Of a stretch of DNA of 64,000 nt, positions 49,778 through 59,769 are shown piece by piece; position 1 is the first letter of the stretch, and the number at the start of each line of letters is the position of its first letter. The notes under the pieces are model-generated. The model was given only the letters and a program-made list of their open reading frames with translations. It was not told where the DNA came from and did no database searches. Position numbers and translations under genes: made by a program. This DNA comes from Ziziphus jujuba (taxonomy: Eukaryota > Streptophyta > Magnoliopsida > Rosales > Rhamnaceae), in contig NC_083380.1 in assembly GCF_031755915.1 (NCBI RefSeq), positions 15,829,001 through 15,893,000 on the forward strand, written 5' to 3'.

Positions 49778-50689
49778 TATGCTTAATGTGACTTGCAAAA
49801 AAGACGACTTTCATAGCAAAAATCTGTTAAAGAACGTAGCTATATATGGCAATCTTGGAATTTTATAAAGTGGTATGACTTGACTGCTGGAAGATACAGC
49901 GACTGCAGGAGTAAGAAGACTTGAGCTTTCAGCTTATTCTTGTAGCTCTATTTCTTGAAGTTTCTACTTTTCCTTAAATTTTGACGTTATATGAGGAGTA
50001 ATTTTCTTTTATATGAAGTTTATCGTAAGAATATTAAACTGTGCCTTTATTAGTGGAATGCTTTGATCTTCGCATGAGTAAAATAGTTTAAAGTGTTATT
50101 GCGGACAATGAATTTCATCAAGCAGTGTTGAATTTAAAAGTTTGCGTACTAATTAACTTTTCTTTAGTTATTTGAGAACTTGTTTGATTAAAATCGAACT
50201 AGAGTTGAATTTTTGGTAGGCTATTTGCTAGCAGATAGAGCACAAACAAGGTTATAGATGAATATATGAGATTGGATTGGACTACTTAAGTTTACCAATG
50301 GAGCTTTCTTTATTCTTAATTGAAACTAGCAATAAGGAATTGCGTTTCTATTCACGCTACAAAATTTAATAACTACATTACATTTTTAATTACTTATTAA
50401 TATTTCAAAAGTATATATTCTTTGTTGAAAAGTCACAACTACCTTTAAGCATATAAATAGAATAAAAATAAATTAGTATGTATACATTACAATGGAGGTT
50501 TTGAAAAATAATAAACCGTACAATGGAAAAAATAGAGTTCAGCGACTAAGAAGAAAAAAATGTACAAAAATGATTGGTAAATCATTCCTTTCAATCTTAA
50601 AAATTAAAAATGTAAGTATATAACTTTTATGATTTATTTATTTTTTTATGTAAGTATTTAACTTTTATGATTTATTTCTTTTTGGACTT

Positions 50690-50730
<41 letters not shown>

Positions 50731-51212
50731 TTTGAATTTGCATTCTATCTATTCTTTGTATCACTTTGAAGTCATTTAGTCTAGTAGCATAGACGTTTGA
50801 ATAGGTCAAGGTTCTGCACAGAGGAGAAAATAATCACTTTAAGAATATGTGCAGTATATATAACACAAATAAGTTGAACAAATCCAGATTCTGTATATCG
50901 AATGTATCTTGTTTTATGTGAATTATATAATCTGAATGAAAACAAACAATATATGAAGTAGTAACTTGGACGATTGAACCCATCTAAATTTTATATGCTG
51001 GATGTATCCAATTTCATATGGGTTATGTTATGTGAGCGATAATGAATGAAATATGAAATAGTCATGTGGCATACATAACTTGGATGATTTGAATCCATAT
51101 AGGTTTTGTATATTAGACATATCATTTCCATCTGAATTATATGATCCGGATGGAAACAAACGATATGTGAAGTAATTATTTGGTATACATAATCCCAATG
51201 ATTTAAACCTAC
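49778..51212. other. Downstream of MATE B, left flank of the copia copy
   Basis: The first few hundred bases should hold the 3' UTR. The rest is AT-rich with a TA microsatellite at about 50696-50725. At 50890-51180 a unit of about 85-100 bp, containing TCTGTATAT(C/T)GAATGTATC / TTATATGATC..GAATGAAAAC, is repeated imperfectly about three times. No gene was recognised. Confidence 0.5.
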
Positions 51213-52906
51213 GTTATTCTTTCCTTTATCGGGTTGCTGTTTTCTTTATCCACAATGGCTTGTAGTCTATCAGGCCCCCTCAAATGCAGGAGTGGAGCAA
51301 TGTGAACTCCAAGTTTGGTGCGCAAGTGTTGAAAGGAATGGAAAGGCAGCGGCTTGGTGAAGATATCAGCAATTTGATTTGGAGAAGACAAATAGCGAGT
51401 AACCAATGAACCCCGTGCAACTTGTTCTCGGACAAAATGGAAATCAATCTCTATATGTTTTGTGCGGACATGGAAAACTGGGTTTAACTGTCATGTAAAG
51501 GGCACTGAGATTATCACTAAACAATTGAACCCGTTTATGGTATGAAATTCCAATATCTCGCAACAGATAGGTAATCCACATAAGCTCAGCAATGGCAGTA
51601 GTCATAGCCCGATACTCTGCTTCATACTGGACCGAGCCATCGTTGACTGCTTCTTTGATGACCAAGAGATGCAATTCACTCCAAAAAAGACACAATAGTC
51701 GGTTGTACTTCGACATGTAAGTGGGCAACCAGCCCAATCAGCATCAGAACATCCTGATAGTGTATTGTGGCTTTGTGCAAGGAAACGAAGGCCAAAGTTC
51801 ATTTTTCCTTTTAAATACCATAAAATCCGTTTGACAGCCTTCAAATGCAACCGGGTTGGAGAATGAAGATGTTGACAAGCTCTATTGACAGCATGTTGGA
51901 TGTCTGGCCTGGTGAAGGTTAAGTATTGGAGTGCTTCTACAATACTTCTATACTCGGTTGCATCAACAGCGTCATCATCATCAATGGAAGGAGTGATTTT
52001 TGTAGCTATTGGAGTGGAGATGGCAAGGGCATGTAACATATTGGCACGTTGGAGAAGATCACACGTGTATTTGGATTGAGAGAGAAACAAGCCTCCGTTG
52101 AAAAACTTAGCTTCAAGACCAAGGAAATAATGAATAATTCCTAAATCTTTTAGTGCAAAATCCAAGCTTAGCTTCTGTATAATATGAGAGATCAAAGCCG
52201 AACTGGAACCTGTTATCAAGACATCATCTACGTAGATTAGCAACAATAGGATGTGAGTATCATCATTGTACACAAAGAGAGATGAGTCAGCTCTACTACA
52301 AAGGAAGCCAATCTTTAAGAGACTTGAGGAAAGCCGTTCAAACCATGCTCGCGGGGCCTGTTTGAGGCCTTTTAGGGACTTGTGAAGAAGACATACATGA
52401 TGAGGAAATAAAGGATGAAGGAAGCCAGGAGGTTGTTCCATGTATACTCTTTCCTTCAGCTCTCCATGAAGGAAAGCATTTTTGACGTCCAATTGACGAA
52501 CCTGCCACTTTGAAGACACATCAATTGATAAGATAAGCCGAATTATGGTGGTTTTGACAACAGGACTGAATGTTTCATCATAGTCAATTCCTTTTATCTG
52601 AGAGAATTCTTTCGCTACCAATCTGGCCTTGTAGCGATCTAGTGTTCCATCTTCTTTTATTTTGGTTCAAAAGACCCATTTTGCACCAACCACATTAGTG
52701 TTAGCAGGTCGGGGAGCTAGTGTCTAGGCTTTGTTATCATGAAGAGCACGCAATTCTTCCTTCATGGCATTTGTCCATTCGGGATATTTAAGAGCTGTTC
52801 GAACTGAAGTTGACTCGGGAAGAGTGGTGGTTAGAAAGGAAGTATAAGGATGAATTAATTCAGCAGCTCGTTTAGGGTGAGCACGTAATTGGTTACGTGT
52901 TAGCAT
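51209..52906 (-). pseudogene. Copia reverse transcriptase / RNase H region (broken)
   Basis: Signatures seen: YVDDVLITGSS (RT catalytic motif), LKGLKQAPRAWF, IHYFLGLE, and RNase H motif SDADWAGCPLTCRSTT. A stop codon (about 52662) interrupts the conserved start of the RT, in GAKWVF. A frameshift separates the RT/RNase H start from the RNase H end near 51610-51730. It is not a functional polyprotein. Confidence 0.85.
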
Positions 52907-52924
52907 TGGATGGGTATGAGTTGG

Positions 52925-54315
52925 TTATGGGTGAGATATGGGTAATTGGATGACAAGATTATTGAATATATCTTGTGATGAGAAAGATACGGGAGAGTGG
53001 GAAGATGAGGTAGGAAAGGAGCTGTTGAAATTATCACTTATAGTAGTGGTGTGAAGAAGTGATGAGGTGGCAGTGGGTGATAGTAATGGAGTAGAACTAG
53101 GAGTGTGGGTAATTAATGTATTTTGTCGTTTTGAGGACTTGGCCACATGAAGTGGGGGTGGAAGAGGTTGTGTTTCAGTACAACACTTAATCATTGAGGT
53201 ATTATGAGATTGACTTTGGTTAAGTGGAGGATGAGGTGTCACATTGGGCTTCATTGATGATGAGGATGGGACACGTTGGTTCCATTCATCTGCACTTGGA
53301 TATGTGGTTAGTGACAATGAGTCCTGTGAAACCAAAACATCAAAAGAGTTAGACTTAAAAGGTAGAATGGCCTTATCAAATACCACATGTCTTGAAAGAA
53401 AATTTTTATTATTCATTGGATTCAAACATCTGTAACCCTTGTGTAATATACTATAACCCAAGAAAATGCATGGGTAGGACCTTTTTTGAAATTTATTATT
53501 TTTAGAATTCCTTAAATATGGGAAACAATGACAACCAAGAATACGTAAACCACTATAATCCGGATTTTTACCATATAACTTAAAATATGGTGTCATGTTA
53601 CCAATACTTGTAGAGGGTAGTCTATTGATCAACTATACAGATGTTAGAAAGACATCAACCCAATATCTAAAAGGTATATTTGCATGAAATATCATTGTCA
53701 GGCTTGTCTCTACAATATGACGATGCTTCCTTTCAGCAACGCATTTTGTTGGGGAGTACCTGGACATGATAATAGCTGTATAATACCACATTAATCAAGG
53801 TGAGCTTGGAATTGACGAGATATAAATTCTCCTCCTCCATCTGATTGAAAAATTTTAATTTTTTTGTCAAATTGATTTTCCACCATTTTTTGAAATTTCA
53901 AAAAACAATAAAAGAAATCTGATTTTTTCTTTAAAGGAAATAACCAACTAAAGCAAGAGAAGTCATCTACAAAGATAACGTAATAATAAAATCCTTGATT
54001 TGAACATACTGGAGCTGGTCCCCATAAGTCACAGTGCACTTTCTCTAATGGAAAATTATAAATAGTGCCAGAATCATGGAAACTCAATTTACACCTCTTG
54101 ACCATTTGACAACTGGAACACAGTGTATCTTTATTTGACCAATTTGAAATATGTAAAATCTTATTCCGACTAAGAATTTGCAATGAACTTGAGTGGGGAT
54201 GTCCAATACGTTGATGCCATAACCCAGATGACTTTCGACCGTCCTTGATTGCATTCAGCGCCATGTGATATCCCTCATCCAGTGCATATAATCCATTCTT
54301 CCTATGTCCTTTCAC
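52925..54315 (-). pseudogene. Copia integrase region (broken)
   Basis: The pre-integrase zinc-binding part GLWHQRIGHPHSSSL..CSSCQMVKRCK is followed by the integrase core with HCDLWGPAP, FVDDFSCFSW and SDGGGEF (DDE acidic residues). A break at about 53640-53790 splits the core, and a low-complexity Ser/Pro/Thr linker follows toward RT. Confidence 0.85.
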
Positions 54316-55564
54316 TATATTTGTGCTTTTGATCCTTAATCACAAAACCCAAAGATGTAAATTCCACAGTGCAAGTATTATCAGATGTTAATTTGGTGAC
54401 AGAGAGAAGATTTTTGGTTAGAGAAGGAACCACTAATACATCTTTTAAGTTTAGACTTTGTGAACCAGTGTGCAACGTTATATTGCCTGTGTGAGATATA
54501 GGAAGAGCAAAACCATTACCCACATAGATTTTATCCTTTCCATGATAGGGTTGTGGTGAGGATAGATTACCTGAGTCATTGGTCATGTGGGCATTGGCTC
54601 CACTGTCAACATAGAAGCTGTTGTCATCATGATTCTTTTGAACATTCAGTGCTTCAGGAGTTTGGTCACCATCATCCAAGAAATCGTAGCTATGCCAACA
54701 TTTATCAGTAGTGTGATATGGCCTAGTGCAAATTTGGCACACAATAGGGGATTTAGCTTAGATATTATCATGATTCTATGAATGGGGAGGAGGATTATTT
54801 TTATTCCATGAACGATCATCAGATCGCCAAGGATTGTTTTTGTTCCATAGATTGTCGTCAGATCATCGTTGAGCAGTGGAATGGCCAGCTGATGCAAAAC
54901 CTCTTCCACGAGATGTAAAATGGACTCCTCCACACATTGTACGGCCTCTTCCTCTCTGTCCGACAAATGCTTGAGTGTGATCAATTTGTCTTTCTTCTTC
55001 ATGATGCAAGATGAGCTATTCATGGCTCCAGAGTGCTAGAACAAATTGAGTGAAACTTGGAAAGCATTGCCAAATGAAAATCCTGGTATTTTTGTCCTAG
55101 GCTATGGGACAAACGGAAACATTTATCAAGATCATTAATGGGCTTACCAATGGCAGCAAGATTATCACATATAAAATTAAATTTCTTAAGAAAGTCATCA
55201 AGTGAAGAACTTCCCCTTTTAAGTCCCATAAGACTATCTGTGAGAAATAGTTCTTTCTCCTTGGTGGCTGGCAACAAATGCTGTTCAATCTTGTTCCAAA
55301 CAAGATATGCCGTACCCAGACCAAAAGAAAAGCTGAGAACATCCATAGTCATAGTGCCGGAAGCCATATCATCAAGAGTCCATCATTACTCACCCAAAGA
55401 GAATAATTTGGATTAAGTATTTTCTGGTCACTTGAATCCTTGATTTCCTTCTCAGGAATAATTGAAGAAAAAATATGATGAGAGATTCCTAGACTTCGAA
55501 TAGGAGGTAAAATATGGGATCTCCATAGGATGCAGTTTGTTGAATCAAGTTTGAGAGAAATCAA
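54302..55564 (-). pseudogene. Copia gag and protease region (broken)
   Basis: The gag part is split over at least three frames (55349-55564, 55020-55367, 54646-55023). The zinc knuckle CQICTRPYHTTDKC (C-x2-C-x4-H-x4-C) is followed by the aspartic protease motif YVDSGANAHMT. Stops and shifts separate the pieces. Confidence 0.8.
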
Positions 55565-55649
55565 ACTTGAGCACTGATGGAATGATTGAATGGTTTATTT
55601 TGGTTCAATTTCTGAGTTTGTGTTAAGATTTGGTAGTAGGATCTTACTG

Positions 55650-55662
55650 TGCTCTGATACCA
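55650..55662 (-). other. Copia primer-binding site
   Basis: TGGTATCAGAGCA directly follows the LTR end on the minus strand. This is the usual copia PBS, complementary to the initiator methionyl-tRNA. Confidence 0.8.
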
Positions 55663-55895
55663 TGTTGAAACTCATTATTGCACAAAATATTATTCAATAA
55701 AGTTGTTTCTATCACTTACAAATTATACGATCAATCACTTACTTATATATATATATATATACAAGTAATAAATAATTGTGAGATAACACTAACCACACTC
55801 TCGGATAACTATTGAAGCTGTTGAAGATAAAACTCTACTGGTTTGGTTGCTTATCCAACAGCTCCCTTATCACTCTATTTTGGCTATTCATAACA
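55663..55895 (-). repeat. Copia LTR (the only one present)
   Basis: 233 bp. On the minus strand it begins TGTTATGAATAGCC and ends GAGTTTCAACA, i.e. TG..CA with a short TGTT/AACA inverted terminus. It contains a TA microsatellite. A PBS follows immediately, which marks it as a 5' LTR. Confidence 0.8.
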
Positions 55896-55954
55896 GGGGT
55901 TGTTCTTTCCTTTATCGGGTTGCTGTTTTCTTTATCCACAGTGGCTTGCAGTCT

Positions 55955-57531
55955 TTCAATAAGTAATCCGCAACCTTATAAATGACCCCTAAACTATGAA
56001 AATGTGAAAACCAATAGTAAATTATTATCAGTGAGATTTATATGTTAGATGATATTTAAATGATTAGTATTAAATAGTTTATTTTTAAAATTTTAGTATA
56101 AAAATAATAAAATTAAATATTTCAATTAAAAAATAGTCACATAAGTTGGTGTCCTAATCTGTTATGACAAATAATAATACTAATGTGAAAATAAGGATAA
56201 TAATAATAACTTAAAATCTCCATATCACGCTTACAAGTAAAATTACCATATATAATTTTGGAATATTTGAATATTAAATGTATAATAGAATAGTTTTATT
56301 TCGAGAATAGAATATAGTATTTTAATTTACCGAAAAGAAAAAACAAAAGAAAAAGAAAAAGGAATATAGTATTCTAGCCGACATTTTTGTAAAGTATACT
56401 TATATTCACAATTTTTATTTTATTTTATTTTATTTTATGATTGAGTGGGTTGAGCATAGGACTCCACACGGCGAAAAAATGGACATTTCTAGAAGGGCTA
56501 TTGATGGCTTTTAGTTAACTACACAGTCTATTAACTTTTTTTTAAATGATTTTTTAAAGAAAATTTAGCTTTTATCAAAAATAAATAATGTTTGCACAAG
56601 CTCTAAAAATATACATTCACTATAATAATATCTATACCATATTAGTTTTACATTTATTTTAAAATTAACATTGCACAATAATTTTCTCAAAATATTGTTT
56701 ATATTGCTTATATATATATATATATATATATATCACGTCTTACAATCCATATCTTCATAAAAGATGCTGTTAAGTTCCTATAGTATAAAATCAAACAATA
56801 TGGAAAAGTGTTTTTGTTATATCATATACTTGAATGTTGTAACTCCAAATTTTGAAGTTTGTAATTAATTACAACCCTTGCCCCTTTAAATGATTGTTGA
56901 CTCAACATTGATTTCCAAATTTGATCTTCCTTTTTCTACTTTAAAACAGCGTTTTTGTTTTCTAACCTATAAATGAAGATGCTATATATATTTATATTAG
57001 TACTTGCTTTAGTTTGGTCGATATTAAAGACAAAAGTATAAAGTGAAGCAAATTTTGTCTTATACTGAACTTTACTCACCTATATATTCGCAAATTAATC
57101 ATTTTGACCCCTTGTCCATTTCTCATAAATTTATATGTAAACGAACTGATTTGCTAACAACTTTTGCAGCAATGCTATAAACTAGTGTTTGGTTAGTAGT
57201 TCGTATACATTATTGTATGGATAATTTAGTGTAACAAATAACCAATTATGATCGATAATTCAATAATTTTTCCCTATTGGGGATTCATATGTTTGGTTTG
57301 GTGTTAACAAAATCATAGATTGTTTGGATTAAATTATTTATAATAATTAATTAGAAATGATAGGTATGACATGGTGCAACCATTTATGAAGAATTTTTTT
57401 TTTCCAAAATAGTTTAGTGGGACCCATAAGGAAGTATAGAAATATTTTTCCATAAACTGAATTGACATACCAAGAATTTCATAGAGGCAACAAGAAACAA
57501 ACTGTCCGCTCTTCAAAAACTTTGTAAAAAA
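55955..57531. other. Intergenic region before the MATE exon-1 stub
   Basis: AT-rich, with (TA)n at 56710-56732 and TTTTA repeats at 56418-56440. No gene was recognised. The last ~200 bases would be the leader/promoter of the MATE copy C stub. Confidence 0.5.
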
Positions 57532-57641
57532 ATGGAGGGAGAAGAGCAAAACCCATCTTTAGGCACACCTTTTATTCAAGTTTGGGAAGAAAATGGAGCT
57601 TGTAACAGAAAAGTTATAAATCATAGTGGAAGAGAGATTAT
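57532..57641 (+). pseudogene. DTX/MATE first-exon stub, copy C
   Basis: ATG followed by MEGEEQNPSLGTPFIQVWEE and NG..NHSGREI. This aligns with the first ~36 codons of the intact gene (MEREVNNPILSTPLIQVCEE and so on). Homology stops abruptly at about 57641, where sequence shared with the repeat upstream of copy A begins. Copy C is more like B at its N-terminus (keeps the NP..L.TP spacing and an NHSGR segment) than like A or D. The rest of the gene is absent. Confidence 0.8.
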
Positions 57642-57642
57642 T

Positions 57643-58591
57643 CATATATGTATTTGTTTTTGAGTAAAGTTGGTAAGTATTGAACCATGATCTCTTGGAT
57701 TGTTGTCTCTGATAGGTTGGCATCAAATGATTTTTAGGTTTAAAGATATTGGGTGGCATTGAAGGCTTTTGATAATCTAAAGGGCTATTAGTTATTGTTG
57801 AAGGCTAAGGAACTAGTTGTTCAAGATTGTGGTAATGTGTCTTTTGGTCGTTGTTGAGATCATAGGTTGTGGATTTGGTTGCTATCGAGATTTGGTTTCT
57901 GCTACTATTAAAATGGTTGAGAATTGGTTAGTTGTTGAGATCATCATTTGGATTTGCTCGTTTTTTAGAACTAATTGATGTCATAGTCACTGGTTAATAG
58001 TTGGCTGGTGTCTAGGTGAAGTTGTTTGAGGGAGGTCATGTGGCTGTGTGTAGGTGGCACAATCAAAGAGTTTTTGTTTAGATTTGGGGAAGTTTAGGTG
58101 AGTTCAACAAGACTTGAGGAAGTTTAGGTGAGGTTGTGTGGGTGTGTAGTTCGAATTGGTTGTTGGTCCACAGTTATGATTTAGGGTTTTACATTTTTTT
58201 CACATTTGAATATTAAAAATAATTAAATGAATGTAAAATGATAAAATTAAATTTATCAGTTAGAATTTTCCATGTAATTAATAATAATAAAGATATTGGT
58301 TTGGTTTAGTTTGTGTAAGTTTAAAATTATTCTAAGCTAAAAATCAACCGATTAAATCGGTTTTTTAATGGCGAATAGAGTAGTTTCAATGATTGAGCAT
58401 TTTTATCTATATTTTAGATTCAAGTTATGAAAAGAATGAGATTTTGGATAGTTTGTATATTACGTGATTTGTTCAAAAAGAAAAAAAAATTTTTTGATCC
58501 GAATTAATATGCTTATGAAAAAAATGGAACCAAATAAAACCAAACTGATTCGGTTTGGCGGTTCAATCAATTGATTTGAATTTTCTCCACC
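57643..58591. mobile_element. hAT-like element, truncated copy 3 (upstream of MATE copy D)
   Basis: Homologous along its length to copy 2 (40560-41458). It shares the ATGATCTCTTGGATTG start region, GGCTAAGGAACTGGTTG-type motifs, the TTTGGTTTCTGC core and the GAATTTTCTCCACCC end. Copies 2 and 3 stand in the same place relative to MATE A and D, so they were duplicated with the genes. Confidence 0.65.
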
Positions 58592-58600
58592 CTTAATTAG

Positions 58601-59481
58601 GAGAAAATCTTCAATGCAACGGTGGTACCAACTCATCTGCTACCATTTCAAATAATTGAATGCCATTTGTTTAAAATTAACCATAATTTAATGACATATG
58701 TTAAGTTTGCCATCTCATTTAAAAATGTTCAGCTCACTATTTTAAATTGTTTTTTTTTCTTTTTTTCTGAAAAGATAAACCTTTGTAGAAGAATAAATGA
58801 ATAGGAAAGGGTAAATATTTTAGCCGACCATTTAGGAATTCATTCTTTTCCCCTTCAGCGATGGTCTGAAGTCACTGGCGACTGCGAGATCGGTTGAAAA
58901 TTTTCAGGGAGCAGGACTACGACTTAGACAATGGGCTCCGCTTTTTAAGCTCTTCTAGTTCTGTAGGAAATTTGTGGTGGTAGTGTTGATTTGGTGAACT
59001 AAAATGGAGGATTTTAGTATACAATTTCTATGCATTCCATTTTGAAAAGAGAAGAGATAAAGAGGTTTCAAGAATCGGGGTTTATCCTCTAGATTCACAA
59101 ACAGCTGGCGGCAGGCCATCGCTGTTACTTCTGTTGCCGATGAATGTTGGAAGAAGAGGAAGAGATTTGAAATCTAAACAAATATTGAAGAAAATTTTCA
59201 AAAAAAAAAAAAATGGAACAAAGCCCAATAGCCACCACAGGCGATTCTTTGGCGGAAATGGCTGCTAGTTGCCATATGAGTATCTTAAAAAAAAAACCCT
59301 AGATCTGAGTTTGAAGAAGAAGGTAAGGGTATTTGAGTAAATTAAAATGAAATTACATATATAAAAGTAAACGAAATGGCAATTTGGAAAAAATGATGTG
59401 GCAAAGTTTTAACAGATGGCGTTAAATCATTTGGAGTGGTAGCAGATCAGCTGGTACCACCATTGCACTGACTATTTTCTC
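58601..59481. mobile_element. MULE-like non-autonomous element with 9-bp target duplication
   Basis: The left end GAGAAAATCTTCAATGCAAC.. and the right end, read backwards, GAGAAAATAGTCAGTGCAAT.. form terminal inverted repeats of about 45 bp that both run to ATCTGCTACCA. The flanking 9-mers are CTTAATTAG (58592-58600) and CTTAATTAA (59482-59490). Copy A has the uninterrupted site CTTAATTAGGGCTC at about 41452. The 881-bp interior has no transposase. Its central part (58860-59170) is GC-richer than the surroundings and could be captured host sequence. Confidence 0.8.
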
Positions 59482-59769
59482 CTTAATTAAAGCCCACTCC
59501 CGCCAATGAAAGATGCCCACGTCGATGGGAGCACATAAAGTCAATAGGGAACCTTGCACGACATATATTTTTGTCCTTTACTAACTTAATATGTATTTGT
59601 CATGTGTAGCTAATTGCTCACCTATAATTTATATGCAATCATTCAAATTTGAACCTTTTTCGTTTTATTAGAATTATAGAAATAACAAAATAAATGAAAC
59701 TTTGACATTGACGCTTTGTGGACGACTGTCATGCAATCGAATTGTGAGGAGTCGTTTGACCCACATCAA

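Larger units (their letters stand above)
51213..55954 (-). mobile_element. Degenerate Ty1/copia retrotransposon, permuted single-LTR copy
   Basis: On the minus strand, from right to left: a 56-bp fragment identical in kind to the end of the internal region (55899-55954), one LTR (55663-55895), a primer-binding site, then gag, protease, integrase, reverse transcriptase and RNase H, ending at 51213 without a second LTR. The integrase-before-RT order defines copia. Frames are broken by several stops and shifts, so it is not autonomous. The same 56-bp sequence bounds both sides (51213-51268 and 55899-55954), with three or so differences. No target duplication was seen outside. Confidence 0.85.
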
